From CAZBPZ01 sp964493955 (GTDB lineage Bacteria; Chloroflexota; Dehalococcoidia; Dehalococcoidales; Fen-1064), in NCBI GenBank assembly GCA_964493955.1, contig CAZBPZ010000074.1, positions 1-7,607 on the forward strand: 7,607 nucleotides of DNA, given 5' to 3'. Position 1 is the first letter of the stretch. The number at the start of each line of letters is the position of its first letter. The notes under the pieces are model-generated. The model saw nothing but the letters and a program-made list of their open reading frames with translations. It did not search any database and was not told the origin of the DNA. Positions 1 to 5,856 of this stretch are shown one piece after another. The position numbers and the translations under genes are program-made.

Positions 1-55
1 CGGGCGCTATTGCCAGCAGAAAACCCCGGCGGGAGCCACCGAGAGACCCGGTAGG

Positions 56-73
56 GGAGCCCGGACGGGCTCC
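56..73. other. Perfect 7-bp hairpin with 4-nt loop
   Basis: GGAGCCC (56-62) and GGGCTCC (67-73) are exact inverted repeats around the loop GGAC. No T-run follows on either strand, so it does not look like an intrinsic terminator. A second copy of GGAGCC at 32-37 could pair with the same 3' arm (68-73), which would give two competing structures. It may be part of an unrecognised structured RNA or leader, or it may be a chance product of high GC. Confidence 0.4.
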
Positions 74-136
74 GACTGCACCTCACCTGGGCGTAGTAAA
101 TGTTATCACAGGCCCCACGGGGGGTCAACAAAGATA

Positions 137-169
137 AAAGGCCACCCGCTGCGGCCGGCCCGGGCCTTT
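137..169. terminator. Possible bidirectional terminator hairpin (weak)
   Basis: AAAGGCC (137-143) and GGCCTTT (163-169) form an exact 7-bp inverted repeat around a GC-rich 19-nt loop that contains further GGCC palindromes. On the plus strand only three T residues close the stem. On the minus strand the stem is followed by a T-rich run with interruptions (TTTTATCTTTG). It lies six bases before the -35 box of the cca promoter, so it would fit the end of an upstream plus-strand transcript, but the large loop and short T-tract make it a weak call. Confidence 0.35.
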
Positions 170-174
170 ACCAC

Positions 175-204
175 TTGATTATTAGAAGCCGACAGCGTTA
201 TATT
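175..204 (+). promoter_or_regulatory. Sigma70-type promoter for the cca-secDF operon
   Basis: The -35 box TTGATT (175-180) and -10 box TATATT (199-204) are separated by 18 bp. They match the consensus at 4/6 and 5/6 positions, and the element stands out as an AT-rich island in GC-rich DNA. Transcription would start near 211, leaving a leader of about 140 nt before the cca start codon. It is the best promoter-like element I found upstream of the operon. Confidence 0.6.
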
Positions 205-227
205 GTGGTGACACCTGACCCGGGACT

Positions 228-313
228 TGCGCCAGCGTGCGTGGGCGGCCGAGTACCTCACTGTTGGCGGAAGTGGCGACGAGTCGGCCTGCGCCAGCGT
301 GTGCGGGCGGCCG
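228..313 (+). repeat. Imperfect 24-bp direct repeat in the cca leader, with competing hairpins
   Basis: The segments 228-251 and 290-313 match at 22 of 24 positions (core TGCGCCAGCGTG, then GGGCGGCCG) and lie 62 bp apart. The segment GTTGGCG (263-269) between them is complementary, with one G-U pair, to CGCCAGC in both copies (230-236 and 292-298). A transcript could therefore form either an upstream or a downstream 7-bp hairpin, but not both. The second copy continues into the 12-bp palindrome GGGCGGCCGCCC (305-316). No U-tract follows, so any control would act on translation or on Rho rather than by a classical attenuator. Function is inferred only. Confidence 0.5.
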
Positions 314-351
314 CCCTATAAAAGACCCCCTTCCGGTGGAAGTTCAAAGGG

Positions 352-1881
352 ATGGGACCTAGCTTTGTCAGACCAGCCAGCCAGGAACTTCGGGCCGCCA
401 TGATGGCAGCCGGCCCTGCCGGTGTGCTGGGGCGCACCGCCACCGCCCTTGCCCGCCGCGCCACCAGGGGCTACGTGGTCGGCGGGCTGGTGCGGGACGC
501 CCTGCTGCAGCGCCACACCGCCGACGTTGACATTGCCGTGGAGGACGACGCCCTTCAGGTGGCCCCGGCCGTGGCCGCCGCGCTCGGCGGCCGTGCCATC
601 ACGCTGGACGCCGAAAACGGCGTCGCCCGGGTGGTGCCGGGCCAGGCAGCGGCAGGAGACAGCTGGCAGATTGATATCTCCACCATCCGGGGTGACATCT
701 GCCAGGACCTGCAGCGGCGTGATTTCACCATCAGTGCCATGGCAGTTGACCTTGAGTGCCTGCCGGGCCACGCCGCCGCCAGCCTGATTGACCCCTGCGG
801 CGGTCGCGCCGACCTGGCACACCGCCTTGTCCGCAGCCTCGGCGAGGCGGCCTTCACGGCCGACCCCGTCCGGCTGCTGCGGGGCGTGAGGCTGGCGGCG
901 GAGCTGGGGTTTGAAATCGAGACAACCACGGCGGCCCAGATGCGGCGCCAGGCCCGCCGGCTCGGCGGTGCACCGGGGGAAAGGCTGCGCGAGGAGCTGC
1001 TGCGCCTGCTGGCCGTACCCGGCGCCGGGAGCTGGCTGGAGGAGATGGACCGCCTCGGGCTGCTGACTGTCCTCGTCCCCGAACTGGAGGCCGGGCGCCA
1101 CATGCAACAGCCGCCGGAGCACCACTGGGACGTGCTGCAGCACTCCCTGAAAACGGTGACGGCGGTGGAGTTCCTGCTGGGGCAGGCCCGGTGGGAGTAC
1201 GTCAGCGATGACCTGCGGCAGGACATAGCCTGGCCGGACGCCGCCGCCTACTTTGAAAAAGAGACCGGCCATGGCAGTACCATGGCCAGCCTCATCAAGC
1301 TGGCGGCCCTCCTGCACGACATCGCCAAGCCGCCGACACGCTCGTTCGATGCCAGCGGCCGGATGCGCTTCCTGGGCCACCCTGCCGCCGGTGCCACCAT
1401 CACCGCCGCGGTGCTGAAACGCCTCAGGTTCAGCACCCGCGAGACCCGCCTGGTGGAAACGATGGTGGCGCAGCACCTCCGCCCCACCCAGATGAGCCAC
1501 CAAGGTCTGCCCAGCCACCGGGCCGTGTACCGCTTCCTGCGAGACTGCGGTGAAGCGGCACCGGGCGTGCTCCTGCTCAGCCTGGCAGACCACCTGGCCA
1601 GCCGGGGGCCGCAGCTCGTGCCTGACGCCTGGCAGGCGCATGCTGGTATCGTGAACCACGTGCTGGCCCAGCGGGCCGAGCAGGCAGAACGCACCGGCCC
1701 CGCCCGGCTGGTGGACGGGCACATTCTCATGGACGCCCTCGGCCTCAGGCCCGGCCCGGAGCTGGGGGCCCTGCTGGAAGCCGTGAAGGAGGCGCAGGCA
1801 GCCGGAGAGGTGAAAACACCCCAGCAGGCCGTGGACTACGCACGACGCCGGCTGGCCGAGGCAGACAGGGGAAATAGATGA
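352..1881 (+). CDS. cca: HD-domain CCA tRNA nucleotidyltransferase / poly(A) polymerase family protein
   Basis: This 509-residue protein belongs to the class II nucleotidyltransferase family, which adds or repairs the 3' CCA end of tRNA in the cytoplasm. The head domain has GGLVRD (44-49), the catalytic carboxylate pair Asp58/Asp60, RRDFTISAMA (122-131) and DPVRLLR (171-177, the EDxxR-type nucleotide-recognition motif, with Ala170 where Glu is usual). An ERxxxE-like motif follows (210-215, written ERLREE). The C-terminal half is an HD domain: His258, His264, the His322-Asp323 pair in LLHDIAKP, His343, His375 and Asp413. This suggests an additional metal-dependent phosphohydrolase activity, as known for E. 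coli Cca. Roughly 30 extra residues separate the first HD histidine from the HD pair. The ribosome-binding site at 352 is poor (AAAGGG directly adjacent). ATG codons at 400 and 403 are alternatives and would remove 16 or 17 poorly conserved residues. Its stop overlaps secD by 4 bp. CCA-adding, A-adding and poly(A) activities cannot be separated by eye. Confidence 0.93.
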   Translation: MGPSFVRPASQELRAAMMAAGPAGVLGRTATALARRATRGYVVGGLVRDALLQRHTADVDIAVEDDALQVAPAVAAALGGRAITLDAENGVARVVPGQAAAGDSWQIDISTIRGDICQDLQRRDFTISAMAVDLECLPGHAAASLIDPCGGRADLAHRLVRSLGEAAFTADPVRLLRGVRLAAELGFEIETTTAAQMRRQARRLGGAPGERLREELLRLLAVPGAGSWLEEMDRLGLLTVLVPELEAGRHMQQPPEHHWDVLQHSLKTVTAVEFLLGQARWEYVSDDLRQDIAWPDAAAYFEKETGHGSTMASLIKLAALLHDIAKPPTRSFDASGRMRFLGHPAAGATITAAVLKRLRFSTRETRLVETMVAQHLRPTQMSHQGLPSHRAVYRFLRDCGEAAPGVLLLSLADHLASRGPQLVPDAWQAHAGIVNHVLAQRAEQAERTGPARLVDGHILMDALGLRPGPELGALLEAVKEAQAAGEVKTPQQAVDYARRRLAEADRGNR

Positions 1882-3335
1882 TAAGACGCAACACCTGGTA
1901 CCTGGTTGGCATCACCGTGCTCTTCGCCCTGGCCCTCTGGGTGCTCCTCCCACCCGATAGCACCCGCTTCGGGCGGCAGGGGCTGCAGTTCGGGCTGGAC
2001 CTGCAGGGGGGCGTCCGCCTGATTTACCAGGCGGACCTCTCCAAGGTTGAGCCCGGGAGCGAAGACGAGGTAATGGACGGCGTCATCAGCGTGATTGTCA
2101 ACCGCATCAACCCGCTGGGTGTCACCGAGCCGAACATCGAGCGGCGCGGTGATGACCAGATTGTGGTGGAGCTACCCAACCTCAGCATCACCGACGTGCA
2201 GAAGGAGCGCATCGGCCGCACGGCGCTGCTGGAGTTCCGCGAGCTGAAGGCGGTGCCCGTGGAGAAGGAGCAGCCGGCCGAGGGTGAGGCAGCCCCCGAA
2301 GAGGGAACGCCTCCGGCCGAGGGTGAGACCCCGGCCGAAGGCGAAGAGCCAGCCCAGGAAGTAACCTACGAGTGGGTACCGGCCACCGGTGTCATCAACG
2401 GCGAGACCAAGGTGCTCAACAGCTCCTACTTCAAGAGCAACACCTACGTCCAGACCGACCAGTTTGGCCAGGTGGAGCTGATTTTCGAGTGGAACGAGGA
2501 AGGCGCCGAGCTCTCGGAGCAGATTACCAGCCGCCTGGTGGAGGGCAACCAGCCGCTGGGCATCTTTGAAGGCTCGGGCGAGGACGCCCAGCCGCTGCTG
2601 GGGGATGACGGCCAGCCGATTGCACCCCGTGTCCAGGCTGTCATCCGGGAGCGCGGCCGTATCACCGGCCTCAGCCTCAAGGAGGCCACCGAGCTCTCAC
2701 GGCAGCTCAACGCCGGCCGCCTGCCGGTGCCGCTTACCAACATCGGGGAGATTGATATTGACCCCACCCTGGGGGCCGACTTCGTTGACCTCAGCATCAG
2801 GGCGGGTATCATCGGCATCGTGCTGGTGATGGCCTTCATGATAGCCTACTACCGGCTGCCCGGCGTACTGGCCAGCCTGGCCCTCGTCTTCTACGGGGTG
2901 CTGGTGATGGCCCTCTTCAAGCTGATACCGGTCACGCTGACCCTGGCCGGCATCGGCGGCTTCGTGCTCTCACTCGGCATGGCGGTGGACGCCAACGTGC
3001 TCATCTTCGAGCGGATGAAGGAGGAGTTCCGCACCGGCCGCATGCTGGGGGCCGCCATCGAGGCCGGGTTCAACCGGGCCTGGACGGCCATCCGTGACAG
3101 CAACATCACCACCTTCATCGTCTGCATCGTCCTCATCTGGGTGGGCGGCAGCATTGCCTTCGGCGGCTCGGTGCAGGGCTTCGGGCTGACGCTCCTCATC
3201 GGCGTGGCTGTCAGCATGTTCACCGCCATCTTCGTCACCCGGACACTGCTGCGCCTGTTTGTCGGCACGGGCCTGGCAAGACGGGCCTGGCTCTTCAGCG
3301 CCTACGCAGGTGGGAAAGAAAAGGAAAATGTTTGA
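1878..3335 (+). CDS. secD: Protein translocase subunit SecD
   Basis: SecD (485 residues) pairs with SecF in the cytoplasmic membrane and uses the proton or sodium gradient to assist SecYEG/SecA export on the outer side. One membrane segment lies near the N-terminus (about 7-24) and five follow in the C-terminal half (about 307-458). The family signatures are GLDLQGG (39-45), the P1-domain segment around INPLGVTEPNI (77-87), LPVPL (282-286), DPTLGADF (295-302) and GMAVDANVLIFERMKEE (367-383). That last motif contains the conserved membrane aspartate Asp371. A Pro/Glu-rich low-complexity segment (about 128-162, three PAEGE units) sits in the external domain. The start overlaps the cca stop by 4 bp (ATGA), with AGGGGA at 1867-1872 five bases upstream, so translational coupling is likely. 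The length fits the shorter SecD form found outside proteobacteria (E. coli SecD is about 615 residues). Its end overlaps secF by 8 bp. Confidence 0.97.
   Translation: MIRRNTWYLVGITVLFALALWVLLPPDSTRFGRQGLQFGLDLQGGVRLIYQADLSKVEPGSEDEVMDGVISVIVNRINPLGVTEPNIERRGDDQIVVELPNLSITDVQKERIGRTALLEFRELKAVPVEKEQPAEGEAAPEEGTPPAEGETPAEGEEPAQEVTYEWVPATGVINGETKVLNSSYFKSNTYVQTDQFGQVELIFEWNEEGAELSEQITSRLVEGNQPLGIFEGSGEDAQPLLGDDGQPIAPRVQAVIRERGRITGLSLKEATELSRQLNAGRLPVPLTNIGEIDIDPTLGADFVDLSIRAGIIGIVLVMAFMIAYYRLPGVLASLALVFYGVLVMALFKLIPVTLTLAGIGGFVLSLGMAVDANVLIFERMKEEFRTGRMLGAAIEAGFNRAWTAIRDSNITTFIVCIVLIWVGGSIAFGGSVQGFGLTLLIGVAVSMFTAIFVTRTLLRLFVGTGLARRAWLFSAYAGGKEKENV
2259..2357 (+). repeat. Pro/Glu-rich low-complexity segment within secD
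   Basis: This stretch encodes residues about 128-160 of SecD. They are nearly all Pro, Ala, Glu, Gly and Thr, and include three PAEGE units at residues 133-137, 146-150 and 152-156 (DNA 2274-2288, 2313-2327, 2331-2345). It interrupts the external P1 domain and probably forms a flexible, strongly acidic loop outside the membrane. The reading frame is intact across it. Such acidic linkers often vary in length between relatives through repeat slippage. Confidence 0.75.
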
Positions 3336-4254
3336 TATCGTCGGCAAGAGACCCTGGTTTTTTTCCGGCTCACTGCTGCTGGTGGTGGCCTGCATCGTGG
3401 TGCTGGCGGTGGTGGGCCTCAAACCCGGAATAGACTTCACGGCCGGCTCCATTACCACCCTGCAGTTCGAGCAGCCGGTGAGTGCCGGCCAGGTGCAGGA
3501 CGAGCTTTTCTCCCTGGGGTTCCATGCCCAGGTGGACAGCACGCCGTCGGGTAACATCGTGGTGCACACGGTGGAGATGACACCGGCGGAAAAGGACCGG
3601 ATGAAGCACGGGCTGGAGGCCAAGTTCGGGCCGGTCGAAGAGAAGGGGTTCGAGAACGTGAACCCCGTCATCGCCCGGGAGACGGCCCGCATCGCCGGTA
3701 TTGCCGTGGCCATTGCCTCGGTTGGCATCCTGCTTTACGTCACCTGGGCCTTCCGGCGCATGCCCCGGCCCTTCCGCTACGGTACCTGTGCCATCATCGC
3801 CCTGCTGCACGACGTGGTGGTGGTACTGGGGGTATTCGCCCTCCTCGGGGCCGCCCTGGGCTGGGAGGTGAACCTGATGTTCATCACCGGCGTGCTGGCC
3901 GTCATCGGCTACAGCGTTAACAACACCGTGGTGGTGTTCGACCGTATTCGCGAGAACCTGCGCAAGGGCGTTGCCCGCACCTTCGAAGGTACCGTCAACC
4001 TCAGCCTGGTGGAGACGATGGGGCGCTCGCTTAATACCAGCCTGACGACTCTCTTCGTGGTGCTGGCCCTGGTGCTCTTCGTGGGGGTGTCGATACAGAA
4101 CTTCGCCGTGGTGCTGCTCATCGGCGTGGTGGCCGGCACCTACAGCTCGCTCTTCGTGGCCCCCAACCTGCTGGCTGCCTGGGAGAGCGGCCGGTGGTGG
4201 GGCAGCCTGTCCGGCCGGCAACCGCTGCTGGCAAGCCGCACCCAGGAGGGCTAG
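3328..4254 (+). CDS. secF: Protein translocase subunit SecF
   Basis: SecF (308 residues from this start) is the partner of SecD in the membrane motor that assists protein export. It has the usual plan: a membrane segment at about 11-30, an external domain to about 120, then five membrane segments (about 122-140, 151-172, 183-205, 236-256, 258-280). Signatures are GIDFTAG (34-40, where most members have GG), the TM4 motif IGYSVNNTVVVFDRIREN (193-210) and Arg233 in TMGRSLNTS. The TM4 motif has Asn199 where the E. coli sequence has Asp213; Arg233 aligns with Arg247 at the same 34-residue spacing. I chose ATG 3328 over an in-frame start at 3259 because it gives the normal N-terminus (MFDIVGKRPWFF) and an 8-bp overlap with the secD stop. 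AAGGA lies two bases upstream, so coupling to secD probably matters for initiation. Confidence 0.95.
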   Translation: MFDIVGKRPWFFSGSLLLVVACIVVLAVVGLKPGIDFTAGSITTLQFEQPVSAGQVQDELFSLGFHAQVDSTPSGNIVVHTVEMTPAEKDRMKHGLEAKFGPVEEKGFENVNPVIARETARIAGIAVAIASVGILLYVTWAFRRMPRPFRYGTCAIIALLHDVVVVLGVFALLGAALGWEVNLMFITGVLAVIGYSVNNTVVVFDRIRENLRKGVARTFEGTVNLSLVETMGRSLNTSLTTLFVVLALVLFVGVSIQNFAVVLLIGVVAGTYSSLFVAPNLLAAWESGRWWGSLSGRQPLLASRTQEG

Positions 4255-4261
4255 CCTCATC

Positions 4262-5170
4262 ATGTTCAACAGCCGGCAGGGCGCGGCCGTGGCGGCGCTG
4301 CTGGTGGTGGCCAGCCTCATCATCATCAAGGCGGTGGTGGCGGCCCTGACCGGCAGCCTCAGCATCACGGCCCAGGCGGCCGACAGCTTCCTGGACCTCT
4401 TTGCCATATCCATCACCTTCCTGGTAGTGCGGGCCGCCGTGCTCCCGGCGGACGAAGGGCACCCCTTCGGCCACGGCAAGCTGGAAGGTATCGCCGCCAT
4501 CGCCCAGGCGGTACTCATCTTCACAGCGGCCGGCTTCATCGTAGACTCGGCCATCCACCGCATCATCACCGGCAGCACGGTGGAACTGACCGAGGCCGGC
4601 ATGGCGGTGATGGCCGTCTCCATCATCGCCAGCCTGGTGCTATCGCGGCACCTGCGCCGGGTGGCGCGGCGCACCGGCTCGCTATCCCTGGAGGCCTCGG
4701 CCCGCAACATTGCCGCCGATGTCTTCTCGGCGGCCGGGGTGCTGGTGGCGATGCTTATCATCCGCCTCACCGGCGCTGCCATAGTCGACCCCATCATCGC
4801 CCTGGCCGTGGCCGCCCTTCTCTTCAAGGCCGCCTCCGACGTGACGCGCCAGGCAATTCACGAGCTAACAGACGTGCGGCTGCCGAAAGAGGAGCATCGT
4901 GTCATCATCCGGTGCATCGACGAGCACCGCGGCCAGCTCTCAAGCTACCACGCCGTACGCAGCCGCAAGGCCGGCGGGCAGCGCTTTATTGACCTGCACC
5001 TGGTGATGCCACGCGACGCCACCGTGCAGGCCGCCCACGACCTGTGTGACCACCTTGAGCGGGACATCGCCGCGCGGCTGCCCAACAGCAATGTCACCAT
5101 CCACGTGGAGCCGTGCCGCATCGACTGCGGTGTCTGCCTTGTACACGGCTGCCGCCAGCGTGTCAGCTAG
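4262..5170 (+). CDS. Cation diffusion facilitator (FieF/YiiP-type) metal transporter
   Basis: This 302-residue membrane protein is a proton-coupled exporter of divalent metals from the cytoplasm. It aligns by eye with E. coli FieF throughout. TM2 carries Asp41 and Asp45 (FieF Asp45/Asp49). The loop motif ADEGHPFGHGKLE (63-75) supplies Asp64, His67 and His71. The cytoplasmic domain keeps His230, His246, His259 and His281, with Glu283 in place of FieF Asp285. The TM5 half of the transport site reads Asn149-x3-Asp153 instead of the His-x3-Asp of zinc exporters or the Asp-x3-Asp of many manganese exporters, so the metal is uncertain. The C-terminus adds a Cys-rich tail (Cys285, 289, 292, 297, plus His295). 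The start is 7 nt after the secF stop with AGGAGG at 4244-4249, a rather long 12-nt spacing. It is probably the last gene of the cca operon. Confidence 0.92.
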   Translation: MFNSRQGAAVAALLVVASLIIIKAVVAALTGSLSITAQAADSFLDLFAISITFLVVRAAVLPADEGHPFGHGKLEGIAAIAQAVLIFTAAGFIVDSAIHRIITGSTVELTEAGMAVMAVSIIASLVLSRHLRRVARRTGSLSLEASARNIAADVFSAAGVLVAMLIIRLTGAAIVDPIIALAVAALLFKAASDVTRQAIHELTDVRLPKEEHRVIIRCIDEHRGQLSSYHAVRSRKAGGQRFIDLHLVMPRDATVQAAHDLCDHLERDIAARLPNSNVTIHVEPCRIDCGVCLVHGCRQRVS

Positions 5171-5783
5171 CCGGCAGCACCCGCTGTATGCCGGAGAAGA
5201 TGAACCACCCCCCGAAATACAGCAGCGCCAGGCTCGTCAGGACAAACAGCCCTTCCTGGAAGCGCCGGCCCCAGAGCGTGCGCGTCCGGTAGATGAGCAC
5301 CGAGACGAATGTCAGCCAGACCAGGTCGCAGCCCCAGTGCACCAGGGTGAACGGCACCAGCATACCCGGCCCATAGTCCACCACCCGCATTACCAGCATC
5401 AGGCCGGTGGTGGCCCACCACAGCAGGAAGAAGGGATTGAAGGCGCTCATGATGATGCCGGCGGTAACGGCCCCGTAGCGCACGTCCTGTCCCCGGTGGA
5501 CTATCTCCCGGCGCGAGCGGAACATGCCAATGCCCAGCCAGACTATCATGCCCCCTCCCAGCAGGCTCAGCACCAGCTGCAGCACGGTGCTCTCAAAGAA
5601 GCGGGCGAAACCAAAGTAGATGAGCAGGATGATGGGTACCTCCACCACGGCGTGCCCGACCGATACGAGAGCACCCGCCCAGGGGCTGCGGTAGCTCTTG
5701 GCCACGGTGGCGGCAAACATGGGGCCGGGCATCATCACGCCGGAGAGGGAGATGACGGCCACACTCAACAGGATGGTCAGCAT
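5163..5783 (-). CDS. LysE-family (RhtB-like) amino acid exporter
   Basis: This 206-residue, very hydrophobic protein has about six membrane segments and belongs to the LysE/RhtB translocator family, whose members export amino acids or related small molecules. The signature is SLSGVMMPGPMFAATVAKS near the N-terminus, with PGP at 19-21 where the family has it. Further markers are VGHAVVEVP (42-50) and NPFFLLWWATTGL (116-128). The substrate cannot be told from sequence. I placed the start at ATG 5781-5783 rather than at the upstream end of the open frame (5867), because the extra 28 residues are not family-like and would lie upstream of the likely promoter. There is no well-spaced ribosome-binding site (GGGGA is one base away). 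The 3' end overlaps the convergent metal-transporter gene by 8 bp. Confidence 0.9.
   Translation of the reverse strand: MLTILLSVAVISLSGVMMPGPMFAATVAKSYRSPWAGALVSVGHAVVEVPIILLIYFGFARFFESTVLQLVLSLLGGGMIVWLGIGMFRSRREIVHRGQDVRYGAVTAGIIMSAFNPFFLLWWATTGLMLVMRVVDYGPGMLVPFTLVHWGCDLVWLTFVSVLIYRTRTLWGRRFQEGLFVLTSLALLYFGGWFIFSGIQRVLPAS
5171..5194. other. Stem-loop at the convergent gene ends
   Basis: CCGGCAGC (5171-5178) can pair with GCTG (5183-5186) and CCGG (5191-5194), leaving a 4-nt loop and a 4-nt bulge. It starts directly after the metal-transporter stop codon and lies within the last codons of the LysE gene. No T-run follows on either strand, so it is a poor intrinsic terminator. It might block 3' exonucleases or do nothing. 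How transcription of the two convergent genes ends is not clear from the sequence. Confidence 0.25.
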
Positions 5784-5792
5784 GTCCCCGTG

Positions 5793-5801
5793 ATTGTAGC
5801 A
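5793..5801 (-). promoter_or_regulatory. Extended -10 promoter for the LysE-family gene
   Basis: Read on the minus strand, TGCTACAAT gives an extended -10 element (TGn directly before TACAAT, 5/6 to consensus). No good -35 box exists at normal spacing, which is typical of extended -10 promoters. The last T (5793) would be -7, which puts the transcript start near 5786, only about 3 nt before the ATG. The mRNA would be essentially leaderless, in line with the lack of a usable ribosome-binding site. Confidence 0.45.
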
Positions 5802-5834
5802 CAGCCCGGGGGTGGGAAGGGTGAAGGCACCCGG

Positions 5835-5856
5835 TTGAGTTAGAGTTGAGTTAGAG
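5835..5856 (+). repeat. Exact tandem 11-bp repeat upstream of nurA
   Basis: TTGAGTTAGAG occurs twice head to tail (5835-5845 and 5846-5856) with no mismatch. The second copy supplies the -35 box of the nurA promoter. An 11-bp period places both copies on the same face of the helix. This spacing is known for direct-repeat sites of OmpR/PhoB-type response regulators, although this sequence is not one of their known boxes. A regulatory role is inferred, and replication slippage could also have made it. Confidence 0.7.

Larger units (their letters stand above)
1..351. other. Non-coding upstream region and cca leader
   Basis: I see no supported protein gene or recognisable RNA gene in this stretch. 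A 73-codon open frame (100-321) has no family resemblance and no good ribosome-binding site. The left part (1-110) is GC-rich with inverted-repeat potential. I compared it by eye with RNase P RNA, tmRNA, SRP RNA and common riboswitches and could not match any of them. The right part holds a candidate terminator, a promoter, and a leader with a direct repeat; these are listed separately. The window may begin within the intergenic space or the tail of an upstream transcript. Confidence 0.6.

Noticed and set aside
254..261. TACCTCAC shared between the cca leader and the nurA promoter (5860-5867), with ACCTCAC also at 80-86
   Set aside because: An 8-bp match between two short non-coding regions is expected by chance, and its positions relative to the promoters differ.
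100..321. Small open frame (73 codons) in the upstream region
   Set aside because: It runs through the terminator-like hairpin, the promoter and the repeat, has no clear ribosome-binding site, and the peptide resembles nothing I know.
315..323. CTATAAAAG as a second promoter or TATA-like box
   Set aside because: It has no -35 partner at proper spacing and lies too close to the start codon; the 175-204 element is much better.
316..1722. Long minus-strand open frame (468 codons) opposite cca
   Set aside because: It is antisense to a clear cca gene; its translation is low-complexity and rich in Gly, His and Gln with no family resemblance. Long antisense frames are expected in GC-rich DNA.
3259..3327. 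Upstream in-frame start for secF
   Set aside because: It would add 23 non-family residues and a 77-bp overlap with secD; the ATG at 3328 gives the normal SecF N-terminus.
3370..4827. Minus-strand open frame (485 codons) opposite secF and the CDF gene
   Set aside because: It spans two well-supported genes on the other strand and its composition is that of a reverse-complement shadow.
5153..5163. 11-bp match (CGCCAGCGTGT) to the leader repeat at 292-302
   Set aside because: It is within the coding end of the CDF gene, is a single copy, and is explained by GC-rich codon use.
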